A DNA stretch of 64,000 nucleotides from Theobroma cacao (taxonomy: Eukaryota > Streptophyta > Magnoliopsida > Malvales > Malvaceae), in contig NC_030852.1 of the NCBI RefSeq assembly GCF_000208745.1, positions 16,272,419-16,336,418 on the forward strand, in the 5' to 3' direction. Position 1 is the stretch's first letter. Each line of letters begins with the position of its first letter. Below are positions 1 to 10,800 of this stretch, piece by piece. Under the pieces are notes generated by a model, which was given only the letters and a program-made list of their open reading frames with translations, had not been told where the DNA came from and searched no databases. The position numbers and the translations under genes were made by a program.

Positions 1-1636
1 AATTTATAAAATCATTTCATTTAAACACATTTTGTTTATAAAACCTAAAAATTAACCATTTAAACTCATTTTTCATAAAATTCACAAAATCGAATAAAAA
101 GACCACTTTAGATAATTAAAATGATGATAAGGTTACTCACTATTTCGGGAGTCAAATTTTTAGAGTACTCCGACTATTGATCCTCCGGTACAATTTCTTT
201 GCCCTTATCGGAGGATTCACCACATAAACATAATGCACAATCAAGCAATTTACCACATTGGTGCTAAACCGTTATAAAACTATATGGATGCATGAAATGG
301 AATGCAAATTGTTCGGATTATCGTCTAAACATGGTGTTCTACACAAATTCAATTGTGTAACTAAAACGGTATTGGCCTAATTCAATCTATCACTCGATTA
401 ATTGGCCAATATATCTAATTCAACTCCAATTAACTCCATTTTTCTTCCAATTCTCCAAACCATCAAACACAAGTCAAATAGCATAAAATTTAGCAAAATT
501 ATCTTCACATTTTCTCTTGGGAATTTCGGCCATGGTAGGTGCATCAACTCTATGATTTTTCCTACTTGATTTTTTCACTGTAATTCATCATTTCCTAACC
601 AATTCACTTGAAATAAAATCAAATCCACCATACACACTCTACATGGAAAATTCACCCAATGATGGGTAATGGGAGTAAGTGAATTTTTCTTGTTGGCTTT
701 TCATGCTACACATCACTAACTAACTAAAAACACTAAAATACATTGAAATCTAACCAAATCAAGCATCAAAACCTCCCTCTAAGTGTTCAGCCAACAAGGG
801 ATTCATCATGATTTCATGTGATTCAACCATGGAAAATAAGAAAAAATGCTTAAGAAAGAGAGATCTCAAGCTTAAATTGAAAAATCTTACTTTTTTTCAC
901 TTGTTTCCTTGAATTTTCACACTTTTCCCTTGAATATTTCCACCTAGGGTTTTGTTCTTCCTTTTTCTTGCTTCTCCTTGGTGAGGCCGACCATAATGAA
1001 GAGAAATGGGCTGATTTTGTGCTAATTTATATGGAAAATAATAAAGAAATAAAAGCTTGACACTTGTCACCTTACCATTGGTCTATTTTTAAATTCTTAA
1101 TTATTAAGCTTTCTTTCTCCACCACATAAAATCCTTCAATTATCCATAATAATAATGGGTGAAATTCATGTGCTGGATAAGTGTTGGGTGGTGTAAAATT
1201 ACAATTTTGCCCCTGGCGTGGCAAAATGACTATTTGGCCCTTATCCTTTGAAAAACGTCGAAATTAAAATTCTTCACTTCTCAAACTCAAATTATACTCC
1301 AAATGATCAGTCCTAGTCAAAAATTTCATCCAACACTCACATCTTAACCTTAGGTAGGAAAATGACCATTTTGCCCCTACGTCATGAAAATTCCAATTTG
1401 ACTCCAAATCGGTTTTCGAACTCCGAATCACCATTTTAAGTCATTCTGGGATTTTAAAATTCTCAATTGCATCTTAAAATCTCTATTTGGACTAGTTCGA
1501 GGCTTAATTCAACTTAGTTGCACCACTAGGTACACTACCGACTTTTGACGATTTTTTTTGGGGCTTTCCAAGTATGCAAGCATTCTATCAATCACATGAA
1601 TGACATGACTAATATTTTATAAGGTTGGGCTTGACA
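1..1636 (-). mobile_element. Tk2-family LTR, cut by the left window edge
   Basis: This stretch is collinear with 10305-11941, the right part of a complete Tk2 solo LTR, at an offset of about 10,305 bases with scattered substitutions. It ends in GGGCTTGACA, the same terminus as that copy, so 1636 is an LTR boundary. In the inferred sense (minus strand) it is the first 1.6 kb of the LTR; the rest lies outside the window. It sits inside an Athila-like LTR whose sequence resumes at 1637 with ATAGC, the expected TSD, which cannot be checked here. No coding capacity is seen. Confidence 0.85.
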
Positions 1637-2640
1637 ATAGCGCTGGGCAATTTTCCAAAAATAAAAAGAGTTGATGGGATTTTGAAAATTAGGTTATTTA
1701 GAGCCTATTTAAGGGACCTTTTTCAGAGATTTTAAAGGGGAGGCAACAAGCAACTATTCTGAAGATTTGAAGCCAAGAACAAAGCAAGAAAATAAGAGAA
1801 TTAGAAGGAGAATCAAGATCACAAAGCTACAACTATTAGTTTTCACTTTTTACTTTTGTGTTTCTTTTATTTTCTTTGACTTGGATTCATGGCTCAATTT
1901 CTTTGGATGTTGTTTTTATTAGTTATTATGAGCTAAATTTATTTTTCTACGATTGCAATTGAACTCACACGTAATCTAAATTTTTAATCTCTTTCTTGCT
2001 TATCTTTAATGGGATTTGAATTGTTTATTCCAATTTGTTCTTAATGCTTTTAATTGCTTGGTCACCAATTAAATTGATTTAGGAACCTAAACAAACTTGG
2101 GAAATGGAGTTTAGTGTAGGCTAAAATTGGGATAGCGTATGATCATATTAATTGATTTGCCTATAGGATAGGGATACCCCTATAGTGCTTATATGGCCAG
2201 ATTAGAGCCTAGACATAATGAGTTTGTTTTAATTTCAATTCACATAGCGATATAGCGTTTTCGTTAAAATAGATATTTTTATAAGATGAGTCGGGAGACC
2301 CTTATAAATAATAGGGGACTCTAGGTTAGCAATTCAACCCATTGAAATAAGTTAAGGAAGAGAGTTAAGATTTGATGAAGTGTGAGGGATATTGTAATCC
2401 TAGGCTTGTTTGATTTGTTTTTTACTCAAGTTAATATTACTTTGATTTTTCTTTTTAGTTTAAATTTTGGATAGTTAGTTTTACTTAATTAATTAATTTT
2501 GATTGTTTGGATAAGATTAAATTGTTCTAATTTTAGTACTTAGTAAAATTTTAGATCAATTTTCTATGGGATCGATACTCTACTTGCTTATATACTATCT
2601 ATTCGATACTTATACTTGCGTCGTAGAATTTTAACTAACA
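1637..2640 (+). repeat. 5' LTR of the Athila-like element, truncated
   Basis: Closely collinear with 21497-22501, the 3' portion of the Athila-like LTR further right, for example the shared GGGGAGGCAACAAGCAACTA. It ends TTTTAACTAACA at 2640, directly before a primer binding site, which identifies it as a 5' LTR on the plus strand. Its first 700 or so bases are displaced by the Tk2 LTR at 1-1636. Confidence 0.85.
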
Positions 2641-2646
2641 CGTTTT

Positions 2647-2664
2647 TGGCATCATTACCGGGGA
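2647..2664 (+). other. Primer binding site, tRNA-Asp type
   Basis: TGGCATCATTACCGGGGA starts six bases after the LTR end. Athila elements typically carry TGGCGCCGTTGCCGGGGA, complementary to the 3' end of tRNA-Asp; this copy differs at four positions, mostly transitions. It marks the start of the internal region and fixes orientation. Confidence 0.8.
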
Positions 2665-2760
2665 ATTGTTTATAGAATGTATACTAATACTAATACCAAG
2701 CAATTTTAGCCTTCATTCAAAATTTTTTTATTGTATTTTCAGGTACTCTTGGTTGAAGTG

Positions 2761-3472
2761 ATGAATTATTATAACTATTAGTGGCCATCTGAACAATTTG
2801 TGCCTTTGACGGTTGCTAGTGATTATGAATTGACTATCAATGTTTTGGTCGCCGAAGTAGATGCTTTGTCTCAAAAAATTGACACTTAGGGTGTTAATGT
2901 TTTTCAAAATCCTTTTGTGGCATGAAAGTTTTGTGGAGATGAGCATTCAAGTGACTGTTGTCCAACCTATTATGAATCGATGCAATTTAATGGAAACTTC
3001 AATGGGCAGCAAAACAATTCGTACTCCAACAGTTACAACTCATGGTGGAATCACCCAAAATTTTCATGGAGTAATGATTTGGGTCCTACATATTATCACA
3101 ACCTGCTTTCTAGCATGATTTCCAGTCACAAGTTAGAGCCCCTATACTTGAGAAGAAGCTAACTTTAGAGGATATGTTGATGCAATTCATGCAAAGAATG
3201 ATGCCATCATTCAAAGTCAAGTAGAATCAATCCGAAATCTTGAAACTCAATTGGGCCAACTTGTTAGTTACATCAACAATAGGCCTCAAGAAATTTTACC
3301 GAATGACACTGAGCCTAATCCTAGAAAAGAAGAATATGGTAAGCATCTTGATGACGTAAATGGTAAGCATCTTAATGAGGTAAATGGCAAGAATGTGGTA
3401 GATGATGGAGATAAAGTAAATCAAGGTAATACTTCCAGCAATCAAGTTCAAGATGAAAAAATTAAGCAATAG
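2761..3472 (+). pseudogene. Athila-type gag (C-terminal half), decayed
   Basis: Nucleocapsid part of an Athila-type Gag, which packages element RNA. The frame from 2761 has stops at TAG/TGA codons, then a knuckle-like CGDEHSSDCC at about 2930-2965, followed by the family's YYESMQFNGNFNGQQNN and PKFSWSNDLGP runs. Near 3155 the homology changes frame and continues as VESIRNLETQLGQ, NNRPQEILPNDTEPNP and an acidic tail with a repeated GKHL-x-x-VNGK unit. TAG at 3470-3472 ends the open stretch. Known Athila Gags have the same order. N-terminal gag is absent or unrecognisable, and the frame change plus stops make it non-functional. Confidence 0.8.
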
Positions 3473-3916
3473 GAGGAAGTATCTACACCACCACAAGTCA
3501 AGCCATATGCGCCTCCCATTCTTTTTCTAGATATAGTTGATAAGTTACCTAAGGAGGCTGTTGATATGGAAAATCCAAAGAAACTCCTTGAAGCTTATTT
3601 GGTTCAAGTTGCAACAACCAAGGACCAGAATGAAGAACTTACAAATGTTTCATATTTTTTGAAGAATACACCGAAAGTGCATTATCCAAGAAGAACTCAA
3701 TTTGAGAAGTTGGGTAAAAGTCAGTTTATTTCACCACCTTGGGTTAAGCAAGCACCAAATCTTGAGTTAAAGCCGTTACGACCTCATCTTAAGAGGAGGC
3801 TACTTTCACACCTCAAGCTTTTTCCATCCAAACTCAATCCTCCTTTAAAGACCTCAACAAAAGTCAAGCTAGTGACTATAAAGAAGTGCTTCTTGGGAGG
3901 CAACCCAAGCTTTTGA
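3473..3916 (+). pseudogene. Athila-type pol remnant, internally deleted
   Basis: Same frame as the end of gag after one TAG. It reads PPQVKPYAPPILF, then a segment ending LELKPLRPHLK, which in intact elements lies just upstream of reverse transcriptase. It then jumps to the last residues of pol: the nucleotides GGGAGGCAACCCAAGC near 3896, read in the adjacent frame, give the SDYKEVLLGRQPKL-type terminus. Protease, RT, RNase H and integrase, roughly 3 kb, are deleted between these points. No catalytic motif remains. The deletion point is around 3790-3800. Confidence 0.75.
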
Positions 3917-4114
3917 CACTCATATTTTCTCATTTCAGTTATTTTTATTTCATTTATTTATATGTCTACTTTAATCTTTATTTATTTTTTTTGCAACAAA
4001 TAAAAAAAAGGGGCCTCTTACAAGCATTGATGACAATGAAGATGAGAAGGAAGATTAGACTTTCTATGGATTCATCCAACTACCAAGGGAGTATTCTTTA
4101 CCTTTCCTTTTTTT

Positions 4115-4165
4115 TTTCTAACATTGAGGACAATGTTTAGTTTAAGATTGGTGGGGTAAATTTAT
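4115..4165 (+). other. Athila 3' noncoding motif, polypurine-tract-like
   Basis: ACATTGAGGACAATGTTTAG is an inverted-repeat-like motif typical of the region downstream of pol in Athila elements. It is followed by TTTAAGATTGGTGGGGT, a degraded form of the TTTAAGTTTGGGGGTG polypurine tract that normally abuts the 3' LTR. No LTR start follows, so the 3' LTR is lost. Confidence 0.55.
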
Positions 4166-4620
4166 TTATTTTTGGTGGTGAACATTAGGTGGAAGTTTTA
4201 GATTTAATTTTAATTATTTGTATGCTTTTAGGATTAGTCGTCAATTACCTTATTTATGATTTTTCCCTACCCTAAGATGCTATATTAATTATCTTGTGAT
4301 TCTTAGCTTTTGGAAAATTGTTCAATTTTCTACTCACACAAGTGCACGTATTGTAAAGATAATATAGAGATAAGTAAAGTGTCTATCCCATAGAGAATTG
4401 AATTAATCCTTATTGTTAACTACTAAAATTAACACACCTTAATTTTATCTCAACAATTAAAATTAAAAAGGAAAATTTAAATTAATAAACTAATAATTAA
4501 AACTAATACATCAGTAAATTTTACTTCTAGTGATTAGCAGACCTAAGATTATGATATCCCTCGGTACTTTAACTAGATATTGTCTCTCTCTCTCTTAATT
4601 CAGTTTAATGGATAAAGTTG
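4166..4620. repeat. AT-rich spacer with an LTR-like fragment
   Basis: No gene. Around 4328-4390 the sequence CACACAAGTGCACGTATTG and what follows resembles a widespread plant LTR start; a second short copy lies at 57613-57660. A TC dinucleotide run sits at 4581-4594. The remainder is unassigned A/T-rich DNA. The last five bases, AGTTG, flank the next element. Confidence 0.45.
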
Positions 4621-5763
4621 TGCTGGTCCCAAATAAATGTGCTAGAGGGGGTGAATAGAATTTTTTGGCTCTTGCTAAAATTGACTTCTAATTGGGGACA
4701 AATGCAAGATAAAAGAAAGATTCAAAGATGAATGAAAACTAAAAATAGAGAAGACAATCACACCAGAATTTATAGTGGTTCGGTCCAAGACCTACATCCA
4801 CTACCTTGATTGTTCAACCAAGGATTTTCTAAACCAATCCACTATGAACGGTGAAATTCATAAGCTTTCACTAAACTTTTACAATGGCTTTTACTAGGCT
4901 CAGCCGAAACCCTTCACAATGGTTTTTACCGGGATCAACCAAAACCCAAACTAACTTTTATAGGCTAAGTTAAAACTTATACACCCAATCAAGCAATCCA
5001 AGCTTGAATAAATTCCCTTAGAGTGTCTCGCACTCTAAGTATACAAGATGAAAAGAAAAAAGATGTACCTATGATCACTGACTTGATCTAAGTGCTACAA
5101 AGTGAAGTACTTGAATCTTTTACAAGGATAGGAGTGAAGTGCATAAAGAATGCTGAAGGTTTTTACAATTTTTTTGAGCTCTTTTTGGAGTTGGAAGCCT
5201 TCATTGCATTTCTAGCCGTTGGGAGCCTCTTAAATACTTGAGAAATAAACTCTGATAGGTGTTAGGCAGTTTTTGACCGTTGGAAACAATTTGGTAGCAA
5301 TTCTGGCCATTAATCTATCTTCTAGTGCTTAATTCAAATTTTCTGGCAGAATGATCTTAGTTGACTAACTGCACTCTTAGTTTCTAGCAATGAGCACTTA
5401 GTTGACTAACTTCCTTCTTAGTCGATTAAGTTGTTTCTGTCTTGAAGTCCAGATTTCTGGCAGTAGGCTCTTAGTCGACTAACCTACTTATTTGTTGACT
5501 AAGTCTTCTCTATCTTTCAATCCTCTTGAGCCCGCCAACTTCTAATATGAATTTTAGCTAACTAACACCTTTCATTATCCAACCAAGAGGCTTTTGTTTT
5601 GTTGATCAATTATGACTTCTTATTCTTATGATTTTTGATATGTGCCTTCGAATGATTGATTTGTTCTTGGCATACAATTTTTTGTCCTGCACACTCAAGT
5701 AGAGATATTAGTCACAAATGAATAGGAATATTTTATTATCATCAAAAACTAATGGAGCCAACA
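4621..5763 (-). repeat. 3' LTR of SireC
   Basis: Reverse complement of the SireB-type LTR: TGCTGGTCCC near 4621 matches the LTR end GGGACCAACA, and GGAGCCAACA ending at 5763 matches the LTR start TGTTGGC. Length 1,143 bp against about 1,070 bp for the SireB LTRs. It contains several copies of the AGTCGACTAA-type palindrome between 5360 and 5510. Confidence 0.85.
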
Positions 5764-6478
5764 ATCTCTCATTTTTTGATGATGACAAAACATTTTTTAA
5801 TTAACAACATAGTGTCTACTGGTTTCTTTTTGTTCTACAGAAAATGGAGGTTTTCCTCCCCCTAAATGTGTGCTTCCCCTTAGTGTGTGCATATTTTATT
5901 ATTTATTTCAGCAAGTTTTTATTTATGTCATACAGATAATGACATTATAAATTCATAATATATTTATGCAGACATATAAAATGATCAATAATAGGTGACT
6001 GGTTGACAGAATATCATCAATATTTCAATTAACTGTCTGTCATCAGCATATTGTTTTCAGATTTTACTTTTGCCATTAATCATCCAATAGATATAGTATG
6101 ATCAGCATCCATATATATTTTCAACCAAGTTCTATTCACAATATCATAACAAAAATTAATTATCAGCATAACAGCCCAATATCAACATAAAAACTTTAAA
6201 CAGTAGCAGCCAAAAATACCATAAACATTAAGAACAGACTTAAATGATTAACCATTAGCAACTAAATAATATAAATAGGTTAATAGCATCCCATTTCAAC
6301 ACAATAATATAAACAACAAAGTTAAATTTAGATGTTCAACTGTCAACAAAACAAAAACCATCACAAAAATCATAGTCAATGTTTTGTTCCTAAATTGCCC
6401 TTAGATATTTCTACCCTATATCTCTCCAAAGTGTTTTATAATTCTCCCTCTTTTTGTCATCATCAAATTAAGGGGTTC
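5764..6478 (-). other. SireC 3' noncoding region with degenerate polypurine tracts
   Basis: No gene. In the minus sense, purine-rich stretches occur near 5856-5880 (on the plus strand CTCCCCCTAAATG and CTTCCCCTTAG) and next to the LTR (CTCTCATTTTTT, 5767-5778). They correspond to the three AGGGGGAG tracts of SireB at 47293-47410. Bases 6027-6118 are repeated at 16355-16446. Confidence 0.65.
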
Positions 6479-7805
6479 TCAATCAGCCTTTAAAGAGGCT
6501 GAAGGGGTAGATTCATCAGTGCCATAAAAAACATTAAGGGGTTTAGGATATGGTTCTGGTAGTGATTTTTGTGGTGAGGGTTCAGGGGATGATTTATTAG
6601 AAATTTTAAAGGGGTCTTGAGGAGAAGTGATGCTTGATGGTCTAGCTTCTTTAACTATTTTGGAGGATTTCCTTCTCTTGAGGAATTTACTTTTGGTTGC
6701 CATTGTCTTCTTGCTCTTACCAGATGGTTTAGGCTTGGCATGTGGAGCTGCAGTAGCTTTTTCTTTTCCTTTCTCAGATTATTCCTTTGTAGCATAAGCT
6801 GGTTCAGGGGATTCTCTTGGAGATATTGATTTTGGTGCTTTCCCTTAGCTGTTTCCTTTTTAGGTTGTTCTTCTCTGACCATTTGGTGGAAAATATCCAT
6901 TACTGAGACTTCCTCTGAATTGGGAGGAGATGGCTGATCTTGCTACTGTTCATGATGAGATAGGGACTTTTCAAATGAGCCTAGCACTTCTGTGCCTTGA
7001 TCTGATTCATCTTTATTCTAAGGCTCAGGAGTTGGAGATTTTCTTAGTTGATCAACTTCTGGTTTAGGAACCTCGGCTTGATTGACAAGACTTGCACCTT
7101 GAAAAGTTGAACCTTTTGCCTGGAAGGAAGACCCTTTAACAACCTGTCCTGCTAATGCTGAGGTATTTGCGACAGCAGATTCAAAAGTCGATTTCCCTTT
7201 TCCTTTCATTATATTTTCAAGTTCTTCCAACATTCCTCAATTTTCTGCATCCTCACAACCTGGTCTGTAAGCTTTCCATCAATTTGAATTAGCAGATTCA
7301 AAACCATCTCGTTTGAGAACTGAGAGGGGGCTATCTCAGATTGAGCAGAGGGAGAAGATTCTTCTCCTGGAGTGACTTTAGGGGTTTTAACAAATTTTTC
7401 TCCATCCATTTTATACCCCATCTTTGGTAGACTGTCAAGATATATAGCCTGGTCCCTGCTTTTCACCAAATCCATTTCATCTAGAGCTCCATATTCCCTT
7501 ATTCTTAACCAGTGAGGTGATCACATTTCCATATGGTAAATTTACCTTGTCAACTCTACAGGCTCCCCTCATTTTCTCTATCATGAATCAACCTAGATTG
7601 AATGGAGCACCATTGAAAGCATGCTCCATCAGCCATAAGTCCTGAAGACTAGCATAGCTAAAATTGCCACTTCTTCCATGAATGTTTGCAGCAACAAAGT
7701 AATGCAAAATTCTGATTTGGGGGCTTGTAATGAGACCAGCATTACTTTTGGATGAGTATTTTTCTTTCTTTCATGTTATAATCTCCCATAGAGATGATGG
7801 ATCGT
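6479..7805 (-). pseudogene. SireC post-pol (env-position) gene, C-terminal part
   Basis: Downstream part of the gene starting at 13824, resuming after the Tk1 insertion. The first residues after the insertion match the SireB protein through SLWEIIT and KEKYSSKSN; then come LHYFVAANIHGRSGNFSY, DLWLMEHAFN and FMIEKM, the C-terminal half of what I read as a PF20167-like putative plant transposon domain. Next are a DLVKSRDQAIY segment, a lysine-rich stretch and a Ser/Pro-rich tail (SSPEPSPQKS) ending at 6479. Several stops (for example an internal TAG near 7560) and frame changes interrupt it. Function is unknown; the position between pol and the 3' LTR matches the env-like ORF of SIRE1-type elements. 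Confidence 0.75.
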
Positions 7806-10800
7806 TGTCACGACCTTATTTTTGGGCCATGATCGGCTCATGGGCCCAATGGACATAACCCACTAAGCTCAAGCCAGCCTATCTATATGACCTGTTTATC
7901 ATTCCATCAAAGTTGCTAAAGTCACATTTCATAATTTCAATTCAAAATATTGATAACGATTACCAACTCGTCGTGGCATTACCAATCAAAATATACATAT
8001 AAGGTCTAAGGCATACAGCTTAGTACTTTATATCATATGTACGTATTTACAACAAAAAATGACTTTGAGCTTTCAGCGGAGTAACCAAGGTGAAAATGCA
8101 GCTACGGAATGCCAAGATACCTACCAAGGATACGAATCTACGAGGACACCTCGACCTAGTTACTGGTTGCCTCTTTTGAAAATGGTGAGTATAAACCCAG
8201 TGAGTGAACAAACGAAGGGAACAAGCAAACGATAAGGAAAATTTAAAGAAATCATGATGCATTTATTTTCAAAAACAATGCAATTTAGTTTAGTTCTTAT
8301 TAAATCCCCTCATTAAACCCTTAATGAGTTAATCACTTGACGAAAGGTCCTTACACAACAAAGGATTTAAAGAGTGAAAACTTTAATAGTATTCAAGCAA
8401 GCCAAGTCAAGTAAAATGACGGATCCTTGCTGCAGTGAAATTTGGCTCAAATTGTCAACTGGCCGAGGGTTTTTCACCAAACCCCCTCATTTCAAACTTA
8501 ATTAAATAAATTCCTTGATGTTGGAAGTCCATGCTTAACCATGATGTTAAAGAAATGGAAAATGTGGCAAAAACCAACAAGGTAGCATGCTGGACAGAAA
8601 GTTTCTCACTATAACGAGATTCAGGTGGTCAAGAAAGAAAGTTTCTCGCTGCAGGAAGCTGCAGGTAGTTGAAATAGAATGTTTCTCACTGCAGCGAGAG
8701 CTTCAATAACTTTCTTGTTGCAGCGAGAATCAAGCCAATGTAACCTTCCAAACCCGAGAGTTTTTTGCTGCAGTGAGAAACATGACATCAACAACAAATT
8801 TTCATTTTCTTAAGGAAAGGCCATTTAGCTGCAAAGACAAAATCAACTTGAACATGCTTAGAAATTCTCAAGGTTTAACATGCAAGATTCACATGTATTA
8901 CAACTATATACCATACTCATGAACTTTCTATAACACACATATTTATATATGTATATATATACACATCATCATGTATACCATCTGTCACGACCTGGTACTC
9001 CCCTCGAGCTTGTGACAACCGTCGCGGTGTCCCGATAGACACTCATTACCCGGAATGCTAACCGGAACCCCACAAGGCTTTAATATCAAATTCTCATTTT
9101 CCTTGTGAGTAACCGTTAACAAATATCATGTTTTAATAGATTTGAAACTATTTCCAACTTAAAACAATAAAAAAATGATTTATGTCTCACAGAGGCATTT
9201 TGGTCATTTTTCCTTAAAATTTTCGAAACTAGGTAAAAATGTAGTATGCGAGTGCAAAACACATAATTCATAATAAAAAATAAGTTTAAACATCTAAAAC
9301 CTTCATTTAAATTGAAATTATGATTATTTGGTATAATAAAAAAAATAAAAGAAATATTCAATAAAATATTCTATTTTCTTATAAAATAATATTTTTAGAG
9401 TTATACGTAAATAATTTTTGTAGCGTAAAAGCAAAATAAATTCATACATACTGTAATACAGTAAGCCAGAGTATTTAATTTAATTTACAATAACCAATGG
9501 ACCCCGAATAACCAAAAGTAAGAAAGACTGTGAACCTACAGTTTGGAGGATGCAAATCCAATGGTCGCCTCGATGAAATCAGCTATTTACAGCCTATTCT
9601 GAGCCTGAAATGGGTGGAAAAGAGAGTGGTGAGATTATATAATCCCAGTGAGTAAACAAACACCATCCAAAATATCTAAAGTCGAGTAAATGGAGACGAT
9701 TAAAATATTCCATCTCAATATGTAATTCATAACATAAATATTCATTTCATTTAAATAATCAACATGGCTTATGAGTATCTTAAAAGCTTGGCTCCTACCA
9801 AAATCATTCTCAGGATTACCTTGGCCGAGGCATTTAACCGAGTCCGCCAAGGCTGTTAAAAAGTTTTGTATACACATAAATATATTTTTAGTTTGAAAAA
9901 CAAAGTCGTTCCTTGGCGTTAGCGGAGTTCATCATCACGAGGTGGTTCAGCGTGACGTGAACTCTAACCATACCTCAGGAGATACCCTATGCACCTCTCC
10001 GACCGAGGTACATATATAACCGGATTTCGTGCCCCTTTAATAGGCTGGTCCACAGAACCCACCCACTGTAGCAAGCTAAACCCACCATACAATAAAAATT
10101 CAACAACATGACATGGCAATTTTATCATTATCTAGCCTATCAAGGCAAACAACAGTTTATACATTTTCAACACAAATACCAATTAAGCGATTTGTGCCAA
10201 TATTGCCATAAGCCAATCTATTCAAACCATGAATTTACAACACATGAAAACAGTCTCCAATTACTCTATTTACAAACCACCATTCAATTTCAAGATGATG
10301 TTATAATATCATTTCATTAAATCACATTTTAGTTACAAAACACAAAGATTTACCATTTAACTCATTTTTCATAAAATTCACAAAATCGAATAAAAAGACC
10401 ACTTTAGATATTTAAAATGATGATAAGGTTACTCACTATTTCGGGAGTCAAATTTTTAGAGTACTCTGACTATCGATCCTCGGGTACAATTTCTTTGCCT
10501 TTGTCGGAGGATTCACCACCTAGACATAATGCACAATTGAGCAATTTACCACATTGGTGCTAAACCGTTATAAAACTATGGATGCATGAAATGGAATGCA
10601 AATTATTCGAATTGTCATCTAAACACGGTGTTCTACACAAATTCAATTGTGTACCTAAAAAAAATAGTATTGGCCTAATTCGATCTATCACTCGATTAAT
10701 TGGCCAATATGCCCAATTCAACTCCAATTAACTCCATTTTTCTTCCAATTCTCCAAACCATCAAACACAAGTCAAATAGCATAAAATTTAGCAAAACCAT

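Larger units (their letters stand above)
1637..4160 (+). mobile_element. Athila-like Ty3/gypsy deletion derivative
   Basis: In order: 3' part of an LTR, a PBS of the tRNA-Asp type, the C-terminal half of gag including a CCHC knuckle, a short region upstream of RT, the extreme end of pol, and the conserved downstream stretch of Athila elements (GAGGACAATGTTTAG then GATTGGTGGGGT). Protease, RT, RNase H and integrase are missing, so the element could move only with proteins from elsewhere. The left LTR is broken by the Tk2 insertion. No matching 3' LTR follows; the sequence passes into other repeats near 4165. Confidence 0.8.

Noticed and set aside
4581..4594. TC run as a promoter Y-patch
   Set aside because: No TATA box, no transcript or gene beside it; treated as a simple repeat.
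10108..10320. 70-codon frame in the Tk2 LTR
   Set aside because: No homology, LTR sequence, not conserved as coding.
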